The notes below the pieces were generated by a model. It made no database searches and had not been told where the DNA came from. It worked only from the letters and a program-made list of their open reading frames with translations. From contig OX336340.1 of assembly GCA_946902875.1 (NCBI GenBank), positions 12,477,566-12,541,565 on the forward strand: 64,000 bases of DNA, in the 5' to 3' direction. Origin of the DNA: Nematopogon swammerdamellus (taxonomy: Eukaryota; Arthropoda; Insecta; Lepidoptera; Adelidae). The translations under genes and the position numbers were made by a program. Of the stretch, positions 32,701 through 39,591 are shown in pieces; positions within the stretch are counted from its first letter, which is position 1, and every line of letters starts with the position of its first letter.

Positions 32701-33300
32701 GTGCCGCGCCGTGTATTATATTTTAGTAGCGTGATCGTGATTAACAAATTCTTATATGTGAGCCCCTTTTTTTATTATTTATTGGCATATTCGCCACAAT
32801 AACATAATTATATTCTGTGAAAATTTCAGGCGGCTGCCTTAAACAGATACAGCACTCGGACAGACGGGCAGACGGACAGACAGATAGACGACGTAGGCTT
32901 ACGTATGGATACGGAACCCGAAAAACTAAACTGTCTACTCACCGCGCCGATTGTCTTACGACTCCTTGCGTAACTTGAGAGCATTGTATGACAGTAACTT
33001 GAATTTGACAGACTACACTTTGTAACTATGTATATTGGGTGCGGCAGATGGGTGCGACTGAACGAGATGAAGCTATGGGACTACTCCCCGGCGTGCGTGT
33101 CGCCCTGGTACGTGGAGGGCCACTTCCTGAAGAAGCTGAAGTTCCCGGAGCTGTGCACGGGCCAGTGGGCCAGCATGGTGAACCTGTCGCCGAGGCTTCC
33201 CATCCAGCAGCTGCTCGCTCTCAACATTTCCGTCAACAGGAAGCCGCAGTCAAGCATGGAGCAAAACCACGGCTACACCACGCTCAATCCGTGGAACTGA
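14782..33300 (+). CDS. Leucine-rich-repeat protein with LRRCT, six exons (5' incomplete)
   Basis: Exons are 14782-15028, 16823-16966, 17618-18077, 19151-19410, 27439-27564 and 33048-33300. Every junction has GT/AG and a consistent phase, giving about 496 residues. In order, the protein has a Gly/Ala-rich N-terminal stretch, an LRRNT-like cluster (CRCESGSRRAVSCWRGGL), about a dozen 24-residue LRRs (LxxLxLxxNxLxxLP type), and an LRRCT (NPWHCDCHALYIS with Cys in the next exon). A short tail ends NPWN-stop. No transmembrane segment follows LRRCT, so I infer a secreted or GPI-free extracellular protein that binds protein partners. The start codon and signal peptide are not in the recognised exons and probably lie upstream. 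Introns are swollen by mobile elements. The family (extracellular LRR) is sure; the orthologue is unknown. Confidence 0.88.
15106..15450 (-). mobile_element. CCGGCCAAGTGCGAGT interspersed element, minus orientation
   Basis: Read in reverse, it starts at ACCGGTCAAGTGCAAGTCG (near 15440), carries AAATTTCAACGGACTACC, a GACAGACAGACAT tract and AGGCTTAGTAATAGG, and ends in a GGAACCCGTACG motif near 15106. It lies in LRR intron 1. The same family is at 39592-39905, 51588-51880, 25225-25775 and 32760-32920. Class is uncertain (SINE-like). Confidence 0.7.
15715..15898. mobile_element. Palindromic MITE in LRR intron 1
   Basis: Arms 15715-15787 and about 15823-15898 are near-perfect inverted repeats (GCGACTCACTTTTAAAGTCG and its complement, then ACGTTTCGTCCCTCGCTCC and its complement). 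They surround a ~35-bp loop with CTGATGATG. Confidence 0.9.
16057..16270 (-). mobile_element. Helitron-like fragment, minus orientation
   Basis: It starts ACTAGCTTTGGTCCGCGC, the reverse of a ...GCTAGT Helitron 3' end. It continues with the AAGCCGCC..GATGAC and GTTATGATTTATAGCC blocks that are also found at 42150-42330. Confidence 0.6.
16823..16966 (+). CDS. LRR gene, exon 2
   Basis: The exon is exactly 144 nt, or two 24-residue LRRs (LGTNRLRTLHKNTFKGMTSL, then DNHLDFLPAGIFDSL). It has acceptor TTGCAG and donor GTGAGT, and joins upstream as AT+A (Ile) and downstream as CT+G (Leu). Confidence 0.92.
16967..17617 (+). other. LRR intron 2, no repeats recognised
   Basis: 651 bp of AT-rich intron sequence, the only LRR intron besides intron 3 without large named elements. 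Confidence 0.7.
17618..18077 (+). CDS. LRR gene, exon 3
   Basis: The exon is 460 nt with acceptor TTTTCAG and donor GTACGT. It encodes about six LRRs, for example HLDMSHNLLYTLPEKLF, ILDLSRNKLQRVENETF and LLLSRNRLAELPLHLL, and ends at LKH in phase 0. Confidence 0.95.
18115..18370 (-). mobile_element. SINE family 1, headless copy
   Basis: Tail and body in minus orientation (reads TGGTAACTGACACAGTTGGC on the plus strand). It contains the CATCCGTGATGTCAGCCCAT and CATTCAGTGCGGTGGTA body blocks and ends before the tRNA-like head. Confidence 0.85.
18412..18812 (-). mobile_element. SINE family 1, near full length with tRNA-like head
   Basis: In minus orientation it has a T-run at 18416-18424, then body, then head. 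The head read on the minus strand has an A-box-like CGGTATCTCAGTGG and the B box GGTTCGGATTCC. A short segment, GACCGCTCGACCGTCGG, is duplicated inside the head. Confidence 0.88.
19151..19410 (+). CDS. LRR gene, exon 4
   Basis: The exon is 260 nt with acceptor CCTTACAG and donor GTAAGT. It encodes LRRs HLDMKSNEISQLPDFLF, KLDLAKNKLRFLNVTSF and SLVLSQNLLREVHFRTF, and leaves in phase 2. Confidence 0.95.
19646..19896. mobile_element. Palindromic MITE, TA-flanked, in LRR intron 4
   Basis: The terminal repeats are TACAGGGTGTTTGATGACT and its complement ending CACCCTGTA. The arms run to a central CCATACAAAACTAAATAA hairpin, so almost all 251 bp are self-complementary. The TA ends suggest the Tc1/mariner type. 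Confidence 0.92.
20430..20660 (+). mobile_element. Helitron-like 5' end
   Basis: TCTATACATCTATAAATAAT is followed by GATCACGCAAAAACCACTGA and GAAACTTTGTATAGTGA, the same 5' blocks seen at 28424-28560. No matching 3' end was found nearby. Confidence 0.65.
20661..21235. other. LRR intron 4 sequence, nothing recognised
   Basis: AT-rich sequence with an 83-codon frame at 20956 that shows no domain. Confidence 0.4.
21236..21345 (+). mobile_element. RTE-like LINE tail remnant
   Basis: GTGTGTCAGCACCGTGGCAC, then TCTCTGCCTACCCCACTGGG, matches the end of the longer fragment at 44235-44325 (GTGTGTCAGGATCGTGGCGC). Confidence 0.7.
21690..21780 (-). mobile_element. LINE 3' tail (TATCCCGACAATCGGGGTAA type)
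   Basis: CATACATACATACCACACGC, then TATCCCGACAATCGGGGTAA, then AGAGTAATCG, is the reverse of the tail at 44345-44440. A further copy is at 30822-30900. Confidence 0.75.
21796..22045. mobile_element. Foldback MITE, copy A
   Basis: The arms 21796-21910 and 21942-22042 are inverted repeats (CATTGCACCGACTTC, CTTGAGTTGAAGGCGGT and their complements) around a short loop. A sister copy is at 23231-23475. Confidence 0.9.
22775..23190 (-). mobile_element. SINE family 2, full length with type-II tRNA-like head
   Basis: Read on the minus strand, the head begins GCGGCGGGTGGCCGAGTG (A box) and has the B box GGTTCGAATCC (23120s). This is the layout of a tRNA-Leu/Ser-type gene. The body reads CCTCCGAGAAGGTAGG and GGAGACTTCCCTGGATTGC on the plus strand. 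It is not a functional tRNA: the acceptor stem does not close and the body is fused. Other copies lie at 27030-27125 and 44975-45255. Confidence 0.85.
23231..23475. mobile_element. Foldback MITE, copy B
   Basis: The same family as 21796-22045: CACATTGCACCGACTT... and its complement, with CCCTTGTGTTGAAGGCGGTA near the loop. It lies about 1.4 kb from copy A in the same orientation, within LRR intron 4. Confidence 0.9.
23727..24132 (-). mobile_element. SINE family 1, full-length reference copy
   Basis: Read on the minus strand, the head is CGTCAGCCTCGGTAGCTCAG (A box TAGCTCAGTGG), then the B box GGTTCGGATTCC. The body ends GTGTCAGGTTCCAT and is followed by a 34-nt poly-A, seen as a T-run at 23727-23760. 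The length is about 370 bp plus tail. RNA polymerase III transcription is inferred from the boxes. Confidence 0.92.
24133..24240. mobile_element. RTE-like LINE non-coding fragment
   Basis: TTATCCCTTAGTCGACTTTTACGACATGCG followed by GCAGTGGGGCTATTC is, in reverse, the block preceding the RT tail at 43700-43760. It is also present at 56270-56350 and 60980-61010. It abuts the SINE head. Confidence 0.7.
24505..24725 (-). mobile_element. LINE family 1 tail, minus orientation
   Basis: The reverse complement reads GCGGATGCATACCAATCCG, then TTCTGCAGATATTTCCTCCA, then AAACTCTGGAAAGC. This parallels the C-terminal region of the copies at 1-243 and 49040-49240, with substitutions and small deletions. 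Confidence 0.8.
24800..25224. other. LRR intron 4 sequence, nothing recognised
   Basis: A domainless 118-codon frame starts at 24944; no repeat family is recognised. Confidence 0.4.
25225..25775 (+). mobile_element. CCGGCCAAGTGCGAGT-family element, interrupted
   Basis: The middle block (CATCCGCCATAATAACA, AAAATTTCAACCGGCTACC) lies at 25255-25320. The 3' block (AGCACTCGGACC, GACAGACAGACAG, TAGGCTTAGTAATAGGC) lies at 25675-25770. About 350 bp of foreign DNA separates the two halves. Confidence 0.65.
25776..27025. other. LRR intron 4 sequence, nothing firm
   Basis: AT-rich sequence with no recognised elements. Confidence 0.4.
27030..27125 (-). mobile_element. SINE family 2 fragment
   Basis: GAGTGGCTGAGTCAGAGGGG, then CATGCTCCGACCACCC and CACCTCCGAAAAGG, matches 22800-22870. 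Confidence 0.7.
27147..27388 (-). mobile_element. SINE family 1, headless copy next to LRR exon 5
   Basis: TTTTATGGAAACTGACACGG through CTACCGGCTAGTAAGGTAAG. It ends about 50 bp upstream of the exon 5 acceptor. Confidence 0.85.
27439..27564 (+). CDS. LRR gene, exon 5 (last LRR and start of LRRCT)
   Basis: Acceptor GCAACAG, donor GTAAGT. It encodes YLDNNMFPSLP, then VVKLAGNPWHCDCHALYIS, the hallmark start of an LRRCT cap. It follows an 8-kb intron. Confidence 0.93.
27593..27790 (+). repeat. ~21-bp minisatellite
   Basis: Units of about 20-21 bp resemble CACCAATGTCTACCTGGGA, with about nine copies. It begins about 30 bp after the exon 5 donor (GTAAGT at 27565). Early units keep a 7-codon frame (NVYLGIT), but a strong donor precedes the array. 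Confidence 0.85.
28765..29665 (+). repeat. ~65-bp tandem array (GGCGAGGCCGAAGGCCGAGC), plus orientation
   Basis: About 14 units contain AAGTAAGTAACTAAGG, GCGAGGCCGAAGGCCGAGCT and GCGTTCAGGAAGAAGCTAAA; alternate units carry CATTCTGATAAATAATAAA instead, hinting at a two-unit higher order. The GGCC palindromes can fold. Confidence 0.92.
29735..30185 (+). pseudogene. LINE family 2 reverse transcriptase fragment, broken
   Basis: Scattered across frames: WDAICVLTLAPSHVRASS (from 29820), FEFVAFAVETLGPWSSH, then after a shift FAIQRGNAASVLGT (about 30095-30140). It has the same blocks as 12603-12960. It sits between the two opposed minisatellite arrays. Confidence 0.8.
30270..30560 (-). repeat. ~65-bp array, inverted orientation
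   Basis: About four units reading GCAGCTCGGCCTTCGGCCTC and CCCTTAGTTACTTACTTTCTTC are the reverse complement of the 28765-29665 units. A short further copy is at 62180-62345. Confidence 0.9.
30660..30780 (-). mobile_element. Interspersed element (GGCTGTGCC..GAAGCCTCAGGC), minus
   Basis: CCTTTCCCCAGCGACATTAG through TTCGACCTCAGGCACAGCCA is the reverse of 57715-57835; a copy also starts at 63915. A more diverged copy is at about 40715-40805. Confidence 0.7.
30822..30900 (-). mobile_element. LINE 3' tail
   Basis: CATACATACATATCACACAC and ATCCCGACAATCGGGGTAAG match 21700-21770. Confidence 0.7.
31196..31560 (+). pseudogene. LINE family 1 reverse transcriptase tail, degenerate
   Basis: It parallels 48838-49210: CGAGCCGTGCGACTGGTGGG, then TATCGCTTATTCCATGGGGA, then GCGGTTCTGCAGATCTGTCC. 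It has deletions that shift the frame and no intact ORF. Confidence 0.85.
31690..31915 (-). mobile_element. Miniature Helitron-like element
   Basis: AAGCTGTGCCCGCGGCTCCG at the left and TTATTATAGGTAAGG at the right are, in reverse, the 3' and 5' ends of the family. The interior has TTCTCGAGTTATAAGCGGAC. The terminal CTAG is mutated. Confidence 0.65.
31920..32400. other. LRR intron 5 sequence, nothing recognised
   Basis: A GC-rich patch at 32195-32235 (GTGCCGGCGCGGCGCGGCGG) resembles 39180-39205; otherwise nothing is recognised. Confidence 0.4.
32455..32665 (+). mobile_element. SINE family 1, tail and body
   Basis: Plus orientation: GGTTGGTACCACCGCACTCA through CAGTTTCCATAAAAAAAAA. The tRNA-like head is missing. 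Confidence 0.85.
32760..32930 (+). mobile_element. CCGGCCAAGTGCGAGT-family element, 3' part
   Basis: Contains TGGCATATTCGCCACAATAA, AAAATTTCAGGCGGCTGCC, a GACAGACAGATAGACGACG tract and GTAGGCTTACGTATGGATACGGAACCC. Confidence 0.7.
33048..33300 (+). CDS. LRR gene, terminal exon (rest of LRRCT, tail, stop)
   Basis: Acceptor GGCAG. The codon GC+A then gives WVRLNEMKLWDYSPACVSP and FPELCTGQW, supplying the later LRRCT cysteines. The tail NHGYTTLNPWN ends at TGA (33298-33300). There is no hydrophobic segment. Confidence 0.92.
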
Positions 33301-33528
33301 AACTCGACCCGTCTGTTGAAGCCGCGAGCCGTGGAGAATCATTCCTCCCTCTACTCCAGTCTCACTCCTCTCATCTCTTGTCGATCCCTCATCTAATTAC
33401 ATTGGTCAAACAAGTAAGCCAACGATCAGAGAAGTATTGCCCAGAGACCATCAAAGCATTCGAGGTATCTCTCAGAACGAGGGTCGGCTGAAATCATTTT
33501 TAATTTAGAGACTAAAGTGCAGTAGGTA

Positions 33529-33814
33529 CACAGAGCATCGAATACCGCGCGCGCCCCCTCCTAGAGACGCCCTGGGCGCGATTTCCCTACAACGCCGTTG
33601 AAGCCTGTGGGCGTGGCCTATGACTTACATATGTGTGTTGTGCGTGTGCATTTGTTTGTGCGTGTGCCTTGCTTCCTCCTCGTTGTGTGTAGTGTCGATA
33701 CTAACACACACACACACATACGAGGCGGTAGCAGCTCTGCGTACGGTTATTGGGTTTCAAATATTATTATTACTTTCGCCTCTAGGAGGCGCGCGCGGTA
33801 TTCGATGCTCTGTG
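33529..33814. mobile_element. MITE in the LRR gene 3' UTR
   Basis: CACAGAGCATCGAATACCGC (33529) and GCGGTATTCGATGCTCTGTG (ending 33814) are perfect inverted ends, extending inward as GCGCGCC/GGCGCGC. The interior has a CACACACACA tract. It lies between the stop codon and the first AATAAA. Confidence 0.88.
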
Positions 33815-33890
33815 GTTAAACACATGCTAAAGCCTAAACATAAATACATTGTTTTATATATTTATGTATTAAATACAATTATTATGTATG

Positions 33891-33896
33891 AATAAA
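33891..33896 (+). terminator. Candidate poly-A signal of the LRR gene
   Basis: AATAAA about 590 bp after the stop codon, the first canonical hexamer I see past the 3' UTR MITE. Assignment is positional only. Confidence 0.4.
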
Positions 33897-33995
33897 TGCA
33901 CATAAGTAGTAATAAAAAACAAACATATGTATACAAATACACAATCAAAATAATAAAAAAATCGTAAATAAATAAATTAATATATATATTTGTTT

Positions 33996-34070
33996 TATTG
34001 AAAGCACGACATGGCGCGGAGCCACCGCCCTTGGACATTCGGTCGTATTCGGCGAATGCCATTGTACTCG
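33996..34070 (-). mobile_element. LINE family 1 extreme 3' tail
   Basis: CACGACATGGCGCGGAGCCA, then TTGGACATTCGGTCGTATTC, is the reverse complement of the end of the 49240-49290 tail. Confidence 0.7.
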
Positions 34071-34269
34071 TACCTAATATTGTTGTTGTATACAGGATGT
34101 TTCAGGATAGCCTTCAGAAACTTAAGGAATAGAAAGTACTTATTATTAGAAGAAAAAAATCCTTATGACTCAAATAGAAATTCCGTTTTTTTTATACAAA
34201 AATTTAAAATTGTAATAAAAACTCGATCGACAGTGAGATTTGGCAACAGTGCCACAACAGTCTAGGGAG

Positions 34270-35080
34270 TGCAATGACCTAGCTAGTCCCCTTTTTCTTT
34301 TGTTGTCATTCAAATTTAAGTGTTTGGAATTTACCTACATGTAGTTACATTCTACTAGTTAAGCAGGTAAATTAGTCATTTTATGTTCATTTAATAAAGG
34401 CGGACGTTAACCGTCCACCAAAGCTCGATGAAACGATTTTCACCAAAAAGTACTATAAAATGACCGAATTTGGGAAAAAGTTTCAGAGCTTTTCGTCTTA
34501 AAATATGGACCCCTTTCCAACCCTGAAGTTACGAAACCCTATCCTCTGTAACGCAAGTAGGAGAAACAAGGCGATATTTTAGTGATCGTCGACCCGGGGC
34601 CCCTACGCTCTAAATGTATGATGAACAGACAAGACGCTCCCGTACATGAATCTCCAACAAGAGTTTACATTTTCCGTAGTTTTTATGAAATACGAAAACC
34701 GATATTAACTAATTCCGGAACAATCCCGGTGTGCTCCTGCCACGAGAGAACTCGAGGGGAAGGCTTTTACTATAGCCTACGAAGAAAAGCTTTTACCTAC
34801 CGTTTAAAGTAACTTAATACTTCCGTTATGTGTGCAAATAAGAAAGGGTAAATAGCTTCAGAACCCACTGCGCTCGCGATTTTTCGGTATATTGTTGTAT
34901 ATTGTATATTGTTTATTGAGCATTCGGTAGTAAGTAAATTTACTCTTGAACTTGTCACAATTTGTTTCATCCGGTACGATTACACCCAAGAATAAGAGCC
35001 ACCAGGAAACCTCGCTGAGTTTCCTTTTTTTAATCAATTTTATTACAATTTTATACGACAGTAAATAATGAACATCGAGC
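34270..35080. other. Intergenic DNA, nothing firm
   Basis: A single TACAGGATGTTTCAGGATAG end near 34092 resembles a MITE terminus, but no partner was found. The rest is unrecognised. Confidence 0.4.
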
Positions 35081-35086
35081 TTTAGA

Positions 35087-35161
35087 CCCGGTTGTGGAGC
35101 GTCGTCCCTGTCGCACAGAGACGTGCGAGTAAGTGCAACAGGGACGACGCTCTACAACCGG
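35087..35161. repeat. Perfect hairpin, ~75 bp
   Basis: Inverted arms: CCGGTTGTGGAGCGTCGTCC at the left and GGACGACGCTCTACAACCGG at the right, with one mismatch near the outer end. Confidence 0.85.
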
Positions 35162-35504
35162 ATAACCTCTTTCTAAACTATGTATATTAGTGACTATCCA
35201 CATAATATACAGCGCCTATACCTGCTCATCCTGTTATCTGTGAAGCCCATCCAAATTTCTCGTTTTCATGAAAATGCTTAATCGATTGACCGTGGTTTAG
35301 GGGCACATTAGGCACCCTTGACTTTACTATTTATGCTGTTATAATTATTATTTAAGACTGTTCTGTTTGTTTAGTGTTAGCTTTAAAATGTTAGTAATTT
35401 TATATTATTTAATAAGTTAGTTGCATCGTTTTATTTCTTGTAATAAAATTCAATAAGTAAGACAAAAACTGACTTTTAACATCTTTGTGCTTGGAGGAAA
35501 TATC

Positions 35505-36005
35505 TTTGTGCCATGTCAGTGCTTACCTTCATTTCATGTCGGCTACACTGAACTGGGCGGAAAACACGAACTATTTACAAAGCCATTTCGACCGACGTTT
35601 CATATAGCGCACAGTGGCGGCTCTGGCCAATGAATTTTAGTGAGGCACCACCTACATAATAGCATTTTATTAATTTTGTATTGCAGTTTTCATTTCGAGG
35701 ACAGGACATGCCCAAAGTCTAGCAATAAATAAACATCCATGTTGATTTTCTTTTTCTTTACCTTCAAGATAATTAAGTGAGGCGGCGGCTCACTTGCTTC
35801 ACCTGCCCGCGTTGGTACCATTGCACTGCAATGGTACCAACGCGGGCGGGATAAACCCTACCACCTAGTAATGTAAGAAGGGAAGGCTCCTAAAGTTTTA
35901 CGTGGAATCCGAACCACGGTCAGCCTCCAAAGGTCGAACGGTCACACATCCAACTACTGACCGCACAGTCGACCGACCGCACCACTGAGCTACCGAGCCA
36001 GGCTG
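35505..36005 (-). mobile_element. SINE family 1, full copy split by an insertion
   Basis: The body (TGCCATGTCAGTGCTTACC) stops near 35607. It resumes at 35830 (GGTACCAACGCGGGCGGGAT) and reaches the head (CACTGAGCTACCGAGCC). The insert starts CAGTGGCGGCTCTGGCC. A perfect 21-bp palindrome spans 35805-35847 at the right junction. Confidence 0.8.
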
Positions 36006-36145
36006 ATGTTGAAATGTAACTTTAATAAACATAATTAGTTTCATGTCAATTGCTTTTGAAATTCTTTTATTTGCAGCCACAAACCTCTATAATTAATTAT
36101 TATTCTTAGATGATATTTTGGTTCAATTACTCTATTCACTTCTGC

Positions 36146-36152
36146 CCACCGA
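36146..36152. repeat. Target-site duplication, left
   Basis: CCACCGA immediately precedes the left inverted terminus at 36153. The identical 7-mer follows the right terminus at 39158-39164. Confidence 0.85.
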
Positions 36153-36393
36153 CACAGCATATATATGGCTAAAGCAGTATGGCAACTACGTACAAAACGA
36201 TCGAAACGACGCACTCACACACACGCACGCCTCAACAAGGCCCCGAAGCGAATGTCGCAAACAATCAGTCGCGGGTGCCGCGTCCGAGTGGTCGTGTTTG
36301 TTTTTGTTGCATGCGCCACGGACAGTCCGCGATCTTTTAGAATGCAAAAAAATGTTTAGAAACGTTTTTCGACTGTTGTCACTTTATATTAAC

Positions 36394-37755
36394 TTTTGAC
36401 AAATATTGACAACTTTTGTCAACTTTCTCATCTTTTGCCAACTTCTGTCACATTTTGTCAACTTTTATCGACTGTTGTCAACTCTTGTCAACTTTTCTTA
36501 TCTTTTGCCAACTTCTGTCACCTTTTGTCAACTTTAATCGACTGTTGTCAACGCTTGTCAAGTTTTGTAAACTTTTGAGAACTTTTGTCAACTCTCGGTA
36601 ACTTATGTCAACTCTTGTCAACTTTTGTCAACTTTTCTCATCTTTTGCCAACTTCTGTCACCTTTTGTCAACTTTTATCGACTGTTGTCAACTCTTGTCA
36701 AGTTTTGTAAACTTTTGAGAACATTTGCCAACTCTCGGTAACTTATGTCAACTCTTGTCAACTTTTGTCAACTTTTCTTATCTTTTGCCAACTTCTGCCA
36801 CCTTTTGTCAACTTTTATCGACTGTTGTCAACTCTTGTCAAGTTTGTAAACTTTTGAAAACTTTTGTCAACTGTCAATAACTTATGTCAACTCTTGTCAA
36901 CTTTTGTCAACTTTTCTCATCTTTTGCCAACTTCTGTCACCTTTTGTCAACTTTTATCGACTGTTGTCAAGTTTTGTAAACTTTTGAGAACTTTTGCCAC
37001 CTCTCGGTAACTTATGTCAACTCTTGTCAACTTTTGTCAACTTTTCTTATCTTTGCCCACTTCTGTCACCTTTTGTCAACTTTTATCGACTGTTGTCAAC
37101 TCTTGTCAATGTTTGTCAACCTTGGTCAACTTTTGTCAACTTTCGTGAACATTTGTCATCTTTTGTCAAATTTTATCGACTGTTATCAACTATTGTCAAT
37201 GTTTATCAACCTTGGTCAACTTTTGTCAACTTTCGTCAACTTTTGTCAACTTTCGTCAAGTTTTGTCATTTTTTGTCAACTTTTATCGACTGTTGTCAAC
37301 CCTTGTCAACCTTTGTCAACTTTTGTCAACTTTCGTCAACATTTGTCAACTTTTGTCATCTTTTGTCAACTTTTATTGACTGTTGTCAACTCTTGTCAAT
37401 GTTTGTTAAACTTTGTCGGCTTTTATCGACTGTTGTCAACTAGTGTCAATGTCAACCTAAACTTGGTCAACTTTTGTCAACTTTCGTCAACATTTGTCAT
37501 CTTTGTCAACTTTTATCAACTGTTGTCAACTCTTGTGGTTGTTCACCACCTTAGTCAACTTTCGTCAACATTTTGTCATCTTTTGTCAACGTTTGTCAAC
37601 TTTTGTATACTTTTCTCGACTTTTGTGAACTTATAGCCACTTTCGTCATCTTTTGTCAACTTTTGCCAACTTCTCTCAGCTTTTGTCAGCTTTTATCATA
37701 TTTTAACCACTGTTGTCAACTTTTGTCACTTTTATGAACTTTTGTCAGCTTTCGT
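36394..37755 (+). repeat. GTCAACTTTT 10-mer array, left arm
   Basis: Diverged 10-bp units (TTGTCAACTT, TTATCGACTG, TTGCCAACTT) run with little interruption. A higher-order unit of about 140 bp starts at ACTTATGTCAACTC at 36601, 36741, 36880 and 37010. Because the unit is not a multiple of 3, all three frames stay open and give Val/Asn/Phe/Ser-rich pseudo-peptides up to 200 codons. These are not genes. Confidence 0.95.
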
Positions 37756-37759
37756 TAAC

Positions 37760-38935
37760 AAGGAGTTGACAAGAGTTTACATAAGTTGACTAAAGTTGAC
37801 AAGAGTTAACGAAAGTTGACAAACTGGACAAAAGATGGGAAAAGTTGACGAAAGTTGACAAACAGCTGACATAAGTTGAAAAACGTTGACAAAATATGAA
37901 AGAAGTTGACAATACTTAGTTAACATTAATTAACAATTGTTGACAAGAGTTGACAAAAGTTCACGAAAGCTGACAAAAGTTCATAAAAGTGAAAGAACTT
38001 GGCAAAAGTTGACAATAGTGGTTAAAAGTTGACAGAAGTTAGTAAAAGTTGACAAAAGATGACGAAAGTTGACAAAAGTTGACGGAAGCTGGCCTAAGTT
38101 CATAAAAGTGACAGAAGTTGGCAAAAGTTGACAAAAATTTCCGAAAGTTGACAACAGTCGTTTAAATTTTACAAAAGCTGATAGAAGTTGGCAAAAATTG
38201 ACAAAAGATGATGAAATTGGCTATAAGTTAACAAAAGTCGACAAAATCCATAAAAGTAGACAAACGTTGACAAAAGTTGACAAAAGTTGACAAAAGTTGA
38301 CGAAAGTTGACAAAAGTTGGCAAATGTTGACAAAAGTTGACAAGAGTTGACATAAGTTACCGAGAGTTGATAAAAGTTCTCAAAAGTTTACAAAACTTGA
38401 CAAGAGTTGACAACAGTCGATAAAAGTTGGCAAAAGATGAGAAAAGTTGATAAAAGATGACGAAAGTGGCTATAATTTCACAAAAATCGAGAAAAATAGA
38501 CAAAAGTTGACAAACGTTGACAAAAGATGACAAAAGTCGACAAATGTTGACGAAAGTTGACAAAAGTTGACCAAGGTTGACAAAGAGTTGACAACAGTCG
38601 ATATAAGTTGACAAAAGATGACAAATGTTGACGAAAGTTGACAAAAGTTGACCAAGGTTGACAAACATTGACAAGAGTTGACAACAGTCGATGAAAGTTG
38701 ACAAAAGATGACAAAAGTTGACAAATGTTGACGAAAGCTGACAAAAGTTTACCAAGGTTGACAAACATTGACAAGACTTGACAACAGTCGATAAAAGTTG
38801 ACAAAAGATGACTGAAATTGGCAAAAGATGAGAAAAGTTGACAAACATTTACAATGGTTGACAAGAGCTGACAAAAGTTGTAAACAATTTACAAAAGTTA
38901 ATAAAAGTTGACAAAAGTCGAGAAAAGTATATCAA
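37760..38935 (-). repeat. GTCAACTTTT 10-mer array, right arm (inverted)
   Basis: The same units in reverse (AAAAGTTGAC, CAACAGTCGATAAAAGTTGA). The switch point lies at about 37755-37765 with essentially no spacer. The higher-order phrase AAGTTACCGAGAGTTG at 38355 mirrors CTCTCGGTAACTTATG of the left arm. Confidence 0.95.
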
Positions 38936-39157
38936 TTCATATTTATAGCAACCACGTTTTGAACTTATTATTGATGATTGATTATATTGATTATTTGATC
39001 ATTACATTACAGAACCTAAATAAATGTTTTAATAAATAATAATTTTACAATTTTACAAAAAATTTGATTGACATCCCTAACGCTCCAATGGAGCGTAGGT
39101 ACTTATTTTAACAAATAGGCCTAGTTTCCATACTGCTTTAGCCATATATATGCTGTG

Positions 39158-39164
39158 CCACCGA
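39158..39164. repeat. Target-site duplication, right
   Basis: CCACCGA, identical to 36146-36152. Confidence 0.85.
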
Positions 39165-39439
39165 GCTATGGACCGCACGGCGCCGGCGCGGCCGCGGCGC
39201 GGTGGGCGCTAGCTGTTCCTCCATGCTTCTGCCTTTAATTAGAATTCGTCAGATGCCCGATAACGAATTACCCCTTTTGTTGTCAACATCACACCCCGAA
39301 AGGATCTCTTCAGACGTTAAATTATTTTCTCATAATGAAATATTGCGTTCGCATGGGCGCCATTGAAATGGAATCCAATGAATTAATAACATACATACGT
39401 TACAAAATAATACCAAGAAATTAATTTGCTGTTCAAGAT

Positions 39440-39590
39440 TTACAACGTTGATAGACGACCGAAGGGAAGCACTGACATTGCACCTACATAGTTCACCAAG
39501 GTGTTTAGGCGGACATCACTGGTGGTGGTGTATGTGATGTAGATGTGATTGTAGGTGATGTAGCCAACCGTGTCCGTTTCCACAAAAGAA
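39440..39590 (+). mobile_element. SINE family 1, tail
   Basis: CGACCGAAGGGAAGCACTGA through CGTGTCCGTTTCCACAAAAG. The internal TGTAGATGTGATTGTAGG stretch is partly duplicated. Confidence 0.75.
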
Positions 39591-39591
39591 A

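Larger units (their letters stand above)
36153..39157. mobile_element. FB-like foldback transposon, 3,005 bp
   Basis: The 30-bp perfect terminal inverted repeats begin CACAGCATATATATGGCT (36153-36182, complement 39128-39157). They are bounded by a 7-bp duplication, CCACCGA. Nearly all the interior is a near-palindrome of two opposed short-repeat arrays (36394-37755 and 37760-38935) that almost abut. No transposase is encoded. Arms built from tandem short repeats are the known hallmark of Drosophila FB (foldback) elements. The resemblance is structural, not by sequence. Confidence 0.85.

Noticed and set aside
33039..33491. 150-codon frame overlapping the terminal LRR exon in another frame
   Set aside because: It has no domain and is a shadow of the exon, which in its own frame completes the LRRCT and stops at 33300.
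36396..38864. Long Val/Asn/Phe/Ser-rich open frames up to 200 codons on both strands
   Set aside because: They follow from translating a 10-bp repeat whose units rarely create stops. Several overlapping frames are equally open and the peptides are low complexity.
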